Source: Nocardia brasiliensis (GTDB lineage: Bacteria > Actinomycetota > Actinomycetes > Mycobacteriales > Mycobacteriaceae). Taken from it: a stretch of 64,000 nt of DNA. The notes under the pieces were generated by a model. The model was not told where the DNA came from, made no database searches, and worked only from the letters and a program-made list of their open reading frames with translations. Where the stretch lies: NCBI RefSeq assembly GCF_011801125.1, contig NZ_CP046171.1, positions 4,216,001-4,280,000 of the forward strand. Direction: 5' to 3'. Of the stretch, positions 1 through 8,795 are shown piece by piece. The translations under genes and the position numbers were made by a program. How positions within the stretch are numbered: position 1 is the stretch's first letter; each line of letters begins with the position of its first letter.

Positions 1-44
1 AGAAATCCAATAGATGTTTTTCCCCATTCGCATAGAGGAGATCT

Positions 45-947
45 ATGGGCGCGGAGTTCGATCTCAACCTCGTCCGGACCTTCGTCCTGCTCTACGAGAC
101 GCGAAGCGTCACCGCGACGGCCGACGTCCTCGGGGTCACCCAGCCCACCGTCAGCTACGGTCTCGGCAAGCTGCGCCGAAGGCTGGGCGACGAGTTGTTC
201 GTGCGCGGCCCTGGCGGGCTGGTGCCGAGCTCGGAGGCCGAGCGGCTCTATCCGCCGCTGCGCACCGCCATCGAGCAGATGGACGTAACCATCGGCGCGA
301 CAAAGGAATTCGATGTCACCGGGCCGATCAGCTTCGCCATCGGACTCACCGATCTCGGCGAGGTCAACTCGCTACCTCGGGTGCTCGCCGAGCTCACCGC
401 CCGCGCGCCCGCCGCGAGCCTGCAGGTGCACGCGTTCGACATCGACACCGCGACCGATGAACTCACCCGTGGCCGGGTCGACGCGATCGTGGCCACCCCG
501 ATCCTCGATTCGGCCCGGCTCAGCCGTCTGCCGCTGTTCACCGAGGGCTACGCGGGCATGGTCGCCGCCGATCATCCGCGCCTGCGGAGCGCGGCACCCA
601 CCGATGCCGAACTGCGGGCCGAGCGCCACATCGTCGTCGACGGCGCCACCGGCCATCCCGCGCCCCGGCACGCACTGCGCGCCAACGGCCTGGAACGGCG
701 CATCGCGGTGCGGGTGACCCGGTTCGCCACATTGCCCTACGTGGTGCAGGACAGCGAGCTCGTCGCGATCGTCCCGCAGCGCGTCGCCCGCGCGCTCGCC
801 AGGACCCATCCCGTGCGCACCTTCACCCTGCCCTGGCCCATCGAACCCGCCGAGGTCGCCGCCTACACCCGCCGTCCGCCGGGCCGCAGCCCCGCCCAGA
901 CCTGGTTCCTGTATGTCATCCGCGCGGCGCTGTGGGACCTGCCGTAG
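45..947 (+). CDS. LysR-family transcriptional regulator
   Basis: Predicted DNA-binding regulator of 300 aa, the usual LysR length. The N-terminal winged helix-turn-helix is at about residues 6-65 (core TADVLGVTQPTVSYGL), followed by a periplasmic-binding-like effector domain from about residue 95. A good Shine-Dalgarno (AGAGGAG, 34-40) sits five bases before the ATG. Its 3' end overlaps the convergent phosphorylase gene by 32 bases. LysR regulators usually act on a divergent neighbour, which would lie outside the window to the left, so the target and ligand are unknown. Family is certain; specificity is not readable. Confidence 0.93.
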   Translation: MGAEFDLNLVRTFVLLYETRSVTATADVLGVTQPTVSYGLGKLRRRLGDELFVRGPGGLVPSSEAERLYPPLRTAIEQMDVTIGATKEFDVTGPISFAIGLTDLGEVNSLPRVLAELTARAPAASLQVHAFDIDTATDELTRGRVDAIVATPILDSARLSRLPLFTEGYAGMVAADHPRLRSAAPTDAELRAERHIVVDGATGHPAPRHALRANGLERRIAVRVTRFATLPYVVQDSELVAIVPQRVARALARTHPVRTFTLPWPIEPAEVAAYTRRPPGRSPAQTWFLYVIRAALWDLP

Positions 948-3309
948 TCGGCGAATCAGGCACCGCCGCACGGTGATACGGCGCACGTCCGGGCGGCGGT
1001 TCGGCCTTGGACACGCTCGGCGCCGCCGGAATCGACAGCAGCAACGGTTCTTCACCCACAACGTGCGGCGCGCCGTGGTGCCGAAGCTCGATGCGCTCGC
1101 CGGACAGCAGCCGATACACCACGGTGTCACGGGTGATCTCGACCGCCAACCGGCTGCCACGCCACAGAATTCGGAAGGCCAGCCGCCGGATGCGCTCCGG
1201 AATCCTTGGCGCGAACCGCAATTCGCCGTCACACACCCGCATGCCGCCGAACCCGGCGACGCAGCAGCTCCACGCACCGGCGAGCGCGGCGATATGCAGC
1301 CCGCTGGCCACGTTGTGGTGCAGATCGTGCAGGTCGGTCAGCGCGGACTCGACGAAATAGTCGAAGGCCAACCCTGAATTGCCGACCTCGGCCGCCAGAA
1401 TCGACTGCGCGCACGCCGACAGCGAAGAGTCGCGCACGGTCAGCGCCTCGTAGTAGTCGAAGTTGCGCACCTTCTGTTCCGGCGTGAAAGCGTTGGGGCA
1501 CAGGTACATCGCCAGCACCAGATCCGCCTGTTTGATCACCTGCTTCCGGTTCAGGTCGAAGTACGGATAGTGCAGCAGCAATGGGTAGCGCTCGGGCGGG
1601 GTCGCGGCGAAGTCCCAGCGCATGTAGCGGGTGAATCCCTCCGCTTGCTCGTGCACCTCGAGCTCGTCGTTATAGGGCATGGCCGGGTGCCGCGCGTCGG
1701 CACGCCAGCCGTCGAGTTCGGCCGCCGAGACGCCGAGCCGCCGCGCCTGCTCCGGATGCCGTTCGCACGCCGCCACCGCGCCGAGCAGGTTCCGCTGCGC
1801 CAGCAGGTTCGTATAGATGTTGTTGTCGGCCAACGCCGAATACTCGTCCGGACCGGTGACGCCGTCGATCCGGAAGGTACCGGCCGCGTCGCGATGGCCG
1901 AGCCCGCTCCACATGCGCGCGGTCTCCACCAGGAGTTCGACCCCGCACTCCCGTTCGAAGACCTCGTCGCCGGTCGCGGTGACGTAGCGGATGGTCGCGT
2001 CCGCGATGTCGGCGTTGACATGCACCGCCGCGGTACCGGTCGGCCAGTAGCCGGATCCTTCCTCGCCGTTGATCGAGCGCCACGGGAACATCGCGCCGGG
2101 CTGGCCGAGTTCGCGCGCCCGCTGCCGCGCCGGGTCGAGGGTCGAATGGCGCCAGCGCAGCGCGTCGGCCGCGGCGGCGGGCATGGTGTGGGTCAGCACC
2201 GGGAGCACGAAAGTCTCGGTGTCCCAGAACGCATGACCGTCGTAACCGGGGCCGGTCAACCCCTTCGACGGGATCGCGCGGGTCTCCCCGCGCGCGCCGG
2301 CCTGCAGCACATGGAACAGCGCGAAGCGCACCGCCTGCTGCATCTCGGGGTCGCCGTCGATCTCGACATCGGCGCTCGACCAGAACTCGTCCAGATAGGC
2401 ACGCTGGCGTTCGAGCAGCTCGTCCCATCCGGTCTCCATACCGGCGGCCAACGCCGCCTCCACCTGGGCACGCAAGGCAGGGGTCGAGCGCTGACTCGAC
2501 CAGCCGTAGGCGAGGTATTTGGTCAGGCACACCGTGTCACCGCGCGCCGCGTCGACCGCGATCGTCAAGCGGGCCAGGTCGGCTTCGGCATGGATCGCGC
2601 AGCGCGGCGCGGCGGTCGCGGTCAACTCGTGGTCCATCGCGGCCGCCATCCGTAACGCCGATCGGTCGGTGTGGTGGGCGAGCACCGCCTGGAAGTCGCG
2701 GGCGGCGGCGAAGTCGGATACCAGCGGCCGCTCGAGCCGTGCCGCGACCCGGGGATCGCCGTACTGGACCGCGAGGGGCTCGTTGGTGAGCAGATCCGAT
2801 TGGATCACCAGGTCCAGATCGTCGTCGAGCGGCTCGACCGCGTAGCGGATCGCGACCAGCGCCCGTTCGGTGAACGACACGAGCCGCTGCGAGCGCACCC
2901 GGACGGAATGCCCCGTCGGCGAGGTCCACACGGTGCTGCGACACAGTGTGCCGGAGCGGAAGTCGAGCACGCGTTCGTGTTCCTCGGTGTACCCGTAGCG
3001 CAGGTCCATCGGTTCGTCGCCGACAAGCAGGCGGATGATCTTCCCGTCGGTGACGTTGACGATCGTCTGCCCCTGCTCCGGATACCCGTATCCCACTTCG
3101 GCGTACGGCAGTCGGCGCTTCTCGTAGAAGCCGTTGAGATAGGTGCCCGGCTCGCCGACCGGCTCGCCCTCGTCGAGCGTGCCGCGCACCCCGATGTGAC
3201 CGTTCGACAGCGCGAAGATCGACTCCGCGCGCCGCAGCGCCGCCAGATCCAGTCCACACCACCGCAATTGCCATGGATCGACCTCGAAATCACGACACCG
3301 CAATGTCAT
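916..3309 (-). CDS. Glycoside hydrolase family 65 protein (probable disaccharide phosphorylase)
   Basis: 797-aa GH65 protein resembling maltose, trehalose and kojibiose phosphorylases, which split an alpha-glucoside with phosphate to give beta-glucose 1-phosphate. The N-terminal beta-sandwich starts at ESIFALSNGHIGVRGT; the (alpha/alpha)6 barrel carries FWDTETFVLPVLTH and the general acid Glu at about residue 489 in TGPDEY. No signal peptide, so cytosolic. Its ATG overlaps the stop of the upstream HAD gene by four bases (ATGA), implying coupled translation. The pair resembles M. tuberculosis Rv3400-Rv3401. The HAD partner would convert beta-glucose 1-phosphate to glucose 6-phosphate. The sugar substrate cannot be read from sequence. 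Confidence 0.9.
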   Translation of the reverse strand: MTLRCRDFEVDPWQLRWCGLDLAALRRAESIFALSNGHIGVRGTLDEGEPVGEPGTYLNGFYEKRRLPYAEVGYGYPEQGQTIVNVTDGKIIRLLVGDEPMDLRYGYTEEHERVLDFRSGTLCRSTVWTSPTGHSVRVRSQRLVSFTERALVAIRYAVEPLDDDLDLVIQSDLLTNEPLAVQYGDPRVAARLERPLVSDFAAARDFQAVLAHHTDRSALRMAAAMDHELTATAAPRCAIHAEADLARLTIAVDAARGDTVCLTKYLAYGWSSQRSTPALRAQVEAALAAGMETGWDELLERQRAYLDEFWSSADVEIDGDPEMQQAVRFALFHVLQAGARGETRAIPSKGLTGPGYDGHAFWDTETFVLPVLTHTMPAAAADALRWRHSTLDPARQRARELGQPGAMFPWRSINGEEGSGYWPTGTAAVHVNADIADATIRYVTATGDEVFERECGVELLVETARMWSGLGHRDAAGTFRIDGVTGPDEYSALADNNIYTNLLAQRNLLGAVAACERHPEQARRLGVSAAELDGWRADARHPAMPYNDELEVHEQAEGFTRYMRWDFAATPPERYPLLLHYPYFDLNRKQVIKQADLVLAMYLCPNAFTPEQKVRNFDYYEALTVRDSSLSACAQSILAAEVGNSGLAFDYFVESALTDLHDLHHNVASGLHIAALAGAWSCCVAGFGGMRVCDGELRFAPRIPERIRRLAFRILWRGSRLAVEITRDTVVYRLLSGERIELRHHGAPHVVGEEPLLLSIPAAPSVSKAEPPPGRAPYHRAAVPDSPTTAGPTAPRG

Positions 3310-4082
3310 TCGTCACGCCTTCCGCTCAACTCGGCCAAGTCCGCCACGACGAGGTCCGCGCCTGCCGCGCCGAGTTCCTGTCGGTGCGTACCATCGCCGA
3401 TACGGTCGACACCGACGACGAACCCGAAGCCGCCCTGGTGTCCGGCCGCCACCCCGGCGACCGCGTCCTCGAAGACCGCTGCGGTGTCCGGTGCTACGGC
3501 CAGCCGCCGGGCCGCCTCCAGAAAGCTGTCCGGGGCGGGCTTGCCGCGCAGGCCGAGCCGAACGACGTCGTTACCGTCGACCCGGACCTCGATGCGGTCC
3601 GCGAGCCCGGTCGCCGCCAGCACCGCGGCCGCGTTGGCCGAGGCGGTCACCACGGCGACCCGCAGGCCCGCGGCGCGCACCGCGGCCAGATACTCGACCG
3701 AACTCGGATAGACCGCGACACCGTCGCGCTCGATGAGCGAGAGCAACAGACTGTTCTTGCGATTGCCGATGGCGTGGATCGTCTCCGTCCCCGGCTCGGC
3801 GTCCGGTTCGCCCTCCGGCAATGTCAGGTCCCGCGAACGCAGGAACTCCCGAACGCCGTCCGCCCGCGGCCTGCCGTCGACGTAGCGCAGGTAATCGTCA
3901 GCGGAGAACGGGACGAAATCGGGGCCACAGCGACGCACGAGAAAGTCGTCGAACACCTCCCGCCACGCCCGCTGATGCACCGCCGCGGTGTCGGTCAGGA
4001 CGCCGTCGAGATCGAACAGGGCCGCCGCGATCGAGCTGGGCAACCCCAGGTCGATACCTCGGCCGTCGTTTCCAGCGGTCAT
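3306..4082 (-). CDS. HAD-family hydrolase, beta-phosphoglucomutase-like
   Basis: 258-aa HAD-superfamily protein. Motif I is FDLDGVLTDT with nucleophile Asp24 and acid/base Asp26, which is the signature of beta-phosphoglucomutases; GKPAPDSF and VFEDAVAGVAAG supply the later motifs. Probable reaction: beta-glucose 1-phosphate to glucose 6-phosphate, using the product of the overlapping GH65 phosphorylase. I chose the ATG at 4082 over 4145 because it lies about ten bases after a sigma-F-like -10 box, as expected of a leaderless mRNA, and because the distance to motif I matches Rv3400. The reading frame stays open to 4607, but that extension is antisense to the nucleotidyltransferase gene. Confidence 0.88.
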   Translation of the reverse strand: MTAGNDGRGIDLGLPSSIAAALFDLDGVLTDTAAVHQRAWREVFDDFLVRRCGPDFVPFSADDYLRYVDGRPRADGVREFLRSRDLTLPEGEPDAEPGTETIHAIGNRKNSLLLSLIERDGVAVYPSSVEYLAAVRAAGLRVAVVTASANAAAVLAATGLADRIEVRVDGNDVVRLGLRGKPAPDSFLEAARRLAVAPDTAAVFEDAVAGVAAGHQGGFGFVVGVDRIGDGTHRQELGAAGADLVVADLAELSGRRDE

Positions 4083-4091
4083 GCCGGGGCG

Positions 4092-4116
4092 ATACCCGGT
4101 CGGGCCGCCGGGAAAC
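4092..4116 (-). promoter_or_regulatory. Sigma-F-type promoter of the HAD-GH65 operon
   Basis: On the minus strand the sequence reads GTTT (4113-4116), a 15-base spacer, then GGGTAT (4092-4097). This is an exact match to the actinobacterial SigF/SigB consensus GTTT-N15-GGGTAT. Transcription would start around 4085, essentially at the ATG at 4082, so the message should be leaderless; no Shine-Dalgarno is visible. A SigF-family sigma factor is encoded about 5.4 kb away. Confidence 0.65.
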
Positions 4117-4141
4117 GGCGCGGCATACCCCACGATAGCTC

Positions 4142-4166
4142 GCATAGTCGAGCGCCCACCGGGTAT
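4142..4166 (+). promoter_or_regulatory. Sigma-F/B-type promoter of the nucleotidyltransferase operon
   Basis: GCAT (4142-4145), 15 bases, GGGTAT (4161-4166); this fits the looser GNNT-N14-16-GGGTAY form of the consensus. The -10 box ends ten bases before the ATG at 4176, again suggesting a leaderless transcript. It mirrors the promoter of the divergent HAD gene: both -10 boxes lie in the arms of a perfect 14-bp inverted repeat (4087-4100 and 4158-4171). Confidence 0.5.
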
Positions 4167-4175
4167 CGCCCTCGC

Positions 4176-4739
4176 ATGGCCCCCACCATCGACGAATTGC
4201 TGCACGCACTGACCCGCGCGGTCAACGCGCTGACCGCGGCGGGGGTCGAATTCGCGGTGGCCGGTGGTTGCGCGGTCTACGCGCGGGGCGGGCCCGCTTC
4301 GCAGCACGATGTCGATATCTTCGTCAAACCGCGGGACTGCGCCTCGGCGGTGCGAACGCTGGCCGAATCCGGCCTGCGGGTGTGCGATCCACCCGAGGAC
4401 TGGCTGCGCAAGGTCTACGCGGGCGAGGTCCTGATCGACCTGATCTACCGGCCGAACAATCGCGACGTCACCGACGAACTGCTCGGCCGCGCCACCCCGA
4501 TGCGGATCGGACCCACCACCGCGCCGGTGGTCAGCGGCACCGACCTCATGGTGGACAAGCTGCTGGTCTTCGACGCGCACCGGCTCGATTTCGCGCCGCT
4601 GCTGCACATCGCGCGCGACCTACGCGAGCAGGTCGACTGGCCTGCGGCCCGGAAGCAGACCGAAAGCTCGCCCTACGCAAGGGCATTCCTGGGTCTGATC
4701 GACGAGCTCGGCATCACCGACACCGGAAAGCTGGTTTAG
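4176..4739 (+). CDS. Nucleotidyltransferase-fold protein
   Basis: 187-aa protein of the nucleotidyltransferase superfamily. The signature is GG at residues 30-31 followed by the acidic pair in HDVDIFV (Asp45, Asp47), with a further acidic residue likely in LIDLIY. Such proteins transfer NMP or are antitoxin-like; nothing here fixes the substrate. The ATG has no Shine-Dalgarno and follows a sigma-F-like -10 box, consistent with leaderless translation. The stop is directly followed by the ATG of the BON gene, so the two are one operon with the phosphoesterase, probably stress-induced. Confidence 0.8.
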   Translation: MAPTIDELLHALTRAVNALTAAGVEFAVAGGCAVYARGGPASQHDVDIFVKPRDCASAVRTLAESGLRVCDPPEDWLRKVYAGEVLIDLIYRPNNRDVTDELLGRATPMRIGPTTAPVVSGTDLMVDKLLVFDAHRLDFAPLLHIARDLREQVDWPAARKQTESSPYARAFLGLIDELGITDTGKLV

Positions 4740-5009
4740 ATGGAGCAGCCGCAATACCTGGTGGCGCACCTACGGCGCGCCCTGGCCGAGGACCCGCGCA
4801 CGGCGGAACTCGGTGTGCACGTGACGATCCGCGGCGAGGTGGTGGCACTCGACGGCGAGGTGGCCACCGAGGAGCGTAAGCGACAGCTGGAAACCGTGGT
4901 CCGCGAACAGCTTCCGCGGGCACGCATCCACAATGACGTCCGTGTCATGCCACCGAGCGCCCCCGGCGCCAGCGAGGCACTCGGCACGGTCGACCCCGGA
5001 GGGAGTTGA
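4740..5009 (+). CDS. BON-domain protein
   Basis: 89-aa protein consisting of a single BON domain (VHVTIRGEVVALDGEVATEE and a final RIHNDVRV strand), a fold that binds phospholipid or other hydrophobic surfaces in osmotic-shock and secretion proteins. No signal peptide is visible, so it is probably cytosolic. It begins at the base after the stop of the nucleotidyltransferase and ends six bases before the phosphoesterase start, so it is the middle gene of a three-gene operon. Family assignment is fairly secure; the function is unknown. Confidence 0.75.
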   Translation: MEQPQYLVAHLRRALAEDPRTAELGVHVTIRGEVVALDGEVATEERKRQLETVVREQLPRARIHNDVRVMPPSAPGASEALGTVDPGGS

Positions 5010-5014
5010 GCCGC

Positions 5015-5722
5015 ATGCGCATAGCCGCCGTCGGCGACGTCCATCTCGGTGCCGATTCGCATGGGCTGTGGCGCCCCGCGGTGCGCGAACTGCCCGAGCA
5101 CGCCGACATCCTGCTACTCGCCGGCGATCTCACCCGCCACGGCACCGTCGAGGAGGCCAAGGTGGTCGCCACCGAATTCGCCGAACTCGGCGTACCGGTC
5201 GTCGCGGTGCTGGGAAACCACGACTATCACAGCGACGCCGAGGACGAGATCACCGCGCTGCTGGTCGAGCACGGGATCACCGTGCTCGAAGGCAGCTCCG
5301 TCAGCTTCTCGATCAACGGCCGGACCCTCGGCGTCGCCGGGACGAAAGGCTTCGGCGGCGGCTTCGCGGGCAAGTGCGCGAGCATCTTCGGCGAGCGGCA
5401 GATGCGCGACTTCTCGCGCCACACAGTGACATTGGCCGACTCGCTGGCGACCGCCCTGGCCGAACTCGACACCGACGTCACGGTCGCGCTCACCCACTAC
5501 TCACCCGTCAGCGACACCCTGCACGGCGAACCCAGGGAGATCTACCCGTTCCTCGGTTCCTACCTGCTCGGTGCGGCCATCGACGAACACGCCGCCGATC
5601 TCGCCCTGCACGGCCATGCCCACGCGGGCGCCGAACGCGGCACGACGCCCGGCGGAATCCGCGTGCGCAACGTGGCCCAACCGGTCCTGCGCGCCGCCTA
5701 CGCCGTCTACGAGATCGGCTGA
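5015..5722 (+). CDS. Calcineurin-like metallophosphoesterase
   Basis: 235-aa metal-dependent phosphoesterase. All metal-ligand motifs are present in order: D-x-H (Asp8, His10 in VGDVHLG), GDLT, GNHDYH and GHAHAG. This class hydrolyses phosphomono- or diesters with a di-metal centre; the substrate cannot be inferred. I chose the ATG at 5015 because GGAGGGA lies just upstream (about 4998-5004); a TTG at 5006 would overlap the BON stop. Third gene of the nucleotidyltransferase-BON operon. Confidence 0.87.
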   Translation: MRIAAVGDVHLGADSHGLWRPAVRELPEHADILLLAGDLTRHGTVEEAKVVATEFAELGVPVVAVLGNHDYHSDAEDEITALLVEHGITVLEGSSVSFSINGRTLGVAGTKGFGGGFAGKCASIFGERQMRDFSRHTVTLADSLATALAELDTDVTVALTHYSPVSDTLHGEPREIYPFLGSYLLGAAIDEHAADLALHGHAHAGAERGTTPGGIRVRNVAQPVLRAAYAVYEIG

Positions 5723-5911
5723 CGAGCCACGCACCCGGTCAACCGATCCCTCGCGGCGGCAGCGAACACTACCAACCGTCCAGTCTTCGGCGGTCGACGT
5801 CAGACGGCGAAACGCGTGGACCACCGTGGCGATGCGGCACTCGTCGCCGGTTGCCGCACTGGGGAGCCGCCCGTCCCGGCATCGCGCCGGGTTCGGCTAT
5901 GGTTGGCGCTT

Positions 5912-6307
5912 GTGACCGTGCGAGTCGAGGCACCACGCAGGCGAGGGATCGCCTGCGTGGTCGCGGCGTCGGCTCTGCTGCTCGCCCACGCGCTGTTCAT
6001 GTGCGTGCTCGGTTTGCCGGGGGTGTCCGCCGCCGCGCCACCGGCGCAGGCGCAGTTCGCCGCCGAAAAATCGCATGGCGCACCCCATCACGCGCAGGCG
6101 CCCGGCGCCGCGCACGAGCAGGGCTGCGTGATGAGCGTCCCGCCGCGTACCGCCGAGCCCACCGTCACGACCATCGCCGTCGACCTCGACGTCGCTGACG
6201 CGCAATCGGATCCGAGCCCGCCGTGGCTCGCCGGATGGGGGCCATGGCGTATCGCGGCCCCCGACGGACGGGCAATTCTGCGCACGCACTGTATCGATCG
6301 CTGCTGA
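5912..6307 (+). CDS. Small His-rich membrane or secreted protein, unknown function
   Basis: 131-aa protein starting at GTG. After a basic N-terminus (VEAPRRRG) comes one hydrophobic segment (about residues 12-40) that is either an anchor or a signal peptide, then a segment rich in His and Ala ([20 protein letters not shown]) reminiscent of small metal-associated actinobacterial membrane proteins such as the DUF6153 type. That likeness is from memory and weak. GC-rich third codon positions support coding. A TATGGT element (5898-5903) eight bases before the GTG suggests a leaderless start. It precedes the PLP-enzyme/MFS operon and may belong to it. Confidence 0.6.
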   Translation: MTVRVEAPRRRGIACVVAASALLLAHALFMCVLGLPGVSAAAPPAQAQFAAEKSHGAPHHAQAPGAAHEQGCVMSVPPRTAEPTVTTIAVDLDVADAQSDPSPPWLAGWGPWRIAAPDGRAILRTHCIDRC

Positions 6308-6405
6308 CGGTCACCGGCCGGCCGCCGAGTCCCGGCACGCCGGCCCGCGGGTCCGTCCGATACAGCACGGCATCTCCGATGCCGATCGACTCCAGGAGTT
6401 CGCTC

Positions 6406-7518
6406 ATGTGCAGTGCCCTTGTCGACCGTGTCGTCTTGTCCGCCAATCATCTTCACCCCCAGGAGCACGGCCGCCGTCGGCCTGCGACCCTCGTCGGAGA
6501 CACCCCGGTGCTCTGGATCGGGGAACCATTCGCCACCGGCGGCCACGGCTTCTGGGCCAAACTCGAAGCCCACAATCCCGGTGGCATGAAGGATCGCCCC
6601 GCGCTGCACATGGTCGAACGTGCCAGCGCGCGCGGCACGCTGCGCCCGGGCGCCGGCATCGTCGAATCCACCAGCGGCACCCTCGGTTTGGGGCTCGCGC
6701 TCGCGGGGATCGTGCATCACCACCCGGTCACCCTGGTCACCGATCCTGGGATGGAACCGATGCTGCGGCGGATGCTCGCCGCCTACGGCGCCACCATCGA
6801 CGTGGTCACCGAGCCGAGCCCCGTCGGCGGCTGGCAGCAGGCCCGGCGGGACCGGGTCGCGCAATTGCTTGCCGCCCAACCCGGCTCGTGGTGCCCCGAC
6901 CAGTACAACAATCCCGACAATGTCGATGGCTACCAGTCGTTGGCATTGGAGTTGCTCGCCCAGCTCGGGCACATCGATGTCCTGGTGTGCTCCGTCGGCA
7001 CCGGCGGCCATTCGGCCGGTGTCGCGCGGGTGCTGCGCCGCTTCCACCCCGACCTACGCCTGGTCGGCGTCGACACGATCGGGTCGACCATCTTCGGGCA
7101 ACCCGCCGCGAGCAGGTTGATGCGCGGCCTCGGCTCGAGCATCCATCCGGCCAATGTCGACTATCCGGCCTTCAGCGAGGTGCACTGGGTGGCCCCGCAC
7201 GAAGCGGTATGGGCGGCACGGACATTGGCATCGACGCACTATTGCAGCGGCGGCTGGAGCGTCGGCGCGGTGGCACTGGTCGCCGGCTGGCTGGCCCGCA
7301 CCGAATCCGCGGGCACCCGGATCGCGGCGGTGTTCCCGGACGGACCGCACCGCTACGCCGACACCGTCTACAACGACGACTACTGCGCCGAGCACGGTCT
7401 CTTCGACCGGGCCGTGCCGAGCGAACCCACGCTGATCGACGCCCCGCACGCGCAGGTGATACGGCACTGGACCCGGTGCACCACCGTCGTCGCGCCGACC
7501 GCGGTGGCGGCCCGATGA
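6406..7518 (+). CDS. PLP-dependent cysteine-synthase-family enzyme
   Basis: 370-aa fold-type II PLP enzyme. The Schiff-base lysine is Lys62 in NPGGMKDR, the substrate loop is STSGTLGLG, and the phosphate-binding loop is VGTGGHSAG. Family members perform beta-replacement on serine derivatives (cysteine, cystathionine, diaminopropionate-type products). The start is the ATG at 6406 with AGGAG at 6393-6397. Its stop overlaps the MFS ATG by four bases. The substrate-loop sequence differs from the canonical TSGNTG of CysK, and it is coupled to an exporter instead of sulfur genes, so a secondary-metabolite or detoxification role is more likely than housekeeping cysteine synthesis. That is inference. 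Confidence 0.85.
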   Translation: MCSALVDRVVLSANHLHPQEHGRRRPATLVGDTPVLWIGEPFATGGHGFWAKLEAHNPGGMKDRPALHMVERASARGTLRPGAGIVESTSGTLGLGLALAGIVHHHPVTLVTDPGMEPMLRRMLAAYGATIDVVTEPSPVGGWQQARRDRVAQLLAAQPGSWCPDQYNNPDNVDGYQSLALELLAQLGHIDVLVCSVGTGGHSAGVARVLRRFHPDLRLVGVDTIGSTIFGQPAASRLMRGLGSSIHPANVDYPAFSEVHWVAPHEAVWAARTLASTHYCSGGWSVGAVALVAGWLARTESAGTRIAAVFPDGPHRYADTVYNDDYCAEHGLFDRAVPSEPTLIDAPHAQVIRHWTRCTTVVAPTAVAAR

Positions 7519-8795
7519 GCCGGACGTGGCGCCGCTGGGCCGCATTCGACCGGCCGAGCCAGGTGCTCATGATCAATCAGTTCGGCATCAACCTCGGCTT
7601 CTACATGCTGATGCCCTACCTCGCCGCGCACCTGTCCAGCGGGCTCGGGATGGCGGCCTGGACGGTCGGGCTGGTGCTCGGCGTGCGGAACTTCGCCCAG
7701 CAGGGCATGTTCCTGGTGGGCGGCACACTCGCCGACCGACTGGGTTACAAGCCACTGATCGTCGCCGGATGTGCCTTGCGCACCGCGGGTTTCGCGTTGC
7801 TTGCCCTGGCCGACACATTGCCCGCCGTGTTCATCGCCATCGCGGCGACCGGATTCGCGGGTGCGCTGTTCAATCCGGCCGTGCGCGCCTATCTCGCCGC
7901 CGACGCCGGAGAACAACGCCGCGTGGCGGCCTTCGCGATGTTCAACATCTTCTATCAGGCGGGCATGCTCGCCGGACCGCTGGCGGGTTTGGCGTTGACG
8001 GCGTGGGACTTTCGCGCCACGGCCGGGGTGGCCGCGGTGGTCTTCGCCGTGCTCACCGCCGTGCAGCTCGGCTGGCTGCCGACCCGCGACATCGACCGCG
8101 ATACCGGGCAGGAATCGGTGCTCGCCAATTGGCGAGCGGTACTGCGCAATCGACCGTTTCTGCTGTTCGCGGTGGTGATGATCGGCGGCTACGTGCTCTC
8201 GTTCCAGGTGTATCTGGCGTTGCCGTTGCAAGCCGGAATCGTCGGCGGCCCAGGGTCGGCAGGCACCGGGCTGGTCGCGGCGATCTTCGCGGTCAGCGGC
8301 GTCGTCGCGCTCGCGAGCCAGCTGCCGGTGACGAGCTGGCTCGCGCGGCGCGGCGACTCCGGGCGCGGTCTCGTCGTCGCCATGACGACCATGGCCGCCG
8401 CCTTCCTGCCGCTGCTCTGCGTGCCGAACGCGCTTGGGCCCGGCGGCAAACCGGTCGCCGTGGCCGCCCTGCTGCTCAGCGCCGCACTGCTCGCGCTCGC
8501 GACCGCCGCCTTGTTTCCCTGCGAGATGGACACCGTCGTCACGCTGGCGCGCGGCAGGCTCGTCGCCACGCACTACGGCTTCTACAACACCGTGGTCGGC
8601 ATCGGCATCCTGCTCGGCAACCTCGGCACCGGCGCCCTCTTCGACGCACTCACCGAATCCGGCCGTCCGGCACTCATCTGGGCCACGCTCACGCTGATCG
8701 GTACGGCCTGCGCCGCGGCGTTGTGGGCGCTGCACCGGTCGGTGCCGCCCGCGCGAGTCGAATCCGAACCGGAGGAGGTCACCGCAGGCCGCTGA
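7515..8795 (+). CDS. MFS transporter
   Basis: 426-aa major facilitator with about twelve hydrophobic helices. The cytosolic loop between helices 2 and 3 has the MFS signature form [12 protein letters not shown]. The ATG overlaps the stop of the PLP enzyme (ATGA), so the transporter is translationally coupled to it and probably exports the product of that enzyme or takes up its substrate. No drug specificity can be read from the sequence. Confidence 0.87.
   Translation: MSRTWRRWAAFDRPSQVLMINQFGINLGFYMLMPYLAAHLSSGLGMAAWTVGLVLGVRNFAQQGMFLVGGTLADRLGYKPLIVAGCALRTAGFALLALADTLPAVFIAIAATGFAGALFNPAVRAYLAADAGEQRRVAAFAMFNIFYQAGMLAGPLAGLALTAWDFRATAGVAAVVFAVLTAVQLGWLPTRDIDRDTGQESVLANWRAVLRNRPFLLFAVVMIGGYVLSFQVYLALPLQAGIVGGPGSAGTGLVAAIFAVSGVVALASQLPVTSWLARRGDSGRGLVVAMTTMAAAFLPLLCVPNALGPGGKPVAVAALLLSAALLALATAALFPCEMDTVVTLARGRLVATHYGFYNTVVGIGILLGNLGTGALFDALTESGRPALIWATLTLIGTACAAALWALHRSVPPARVESEPEEVTAGR

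Noticed and set aside
3273..4175. N-terminal extension of the nucleotidyltransferase frame
   Set aside because: The frame is open upstream to 3273, but that part is antisense to the HAD gene and has no family-like content. The start at 4176 matches the promoter.
6408..7514. Upstream part of the MFS frame
   Set aside because: The frame is open through the PLP gene, but the encoded sequence there is Arg-rich; the MFS fold begins at 7515.
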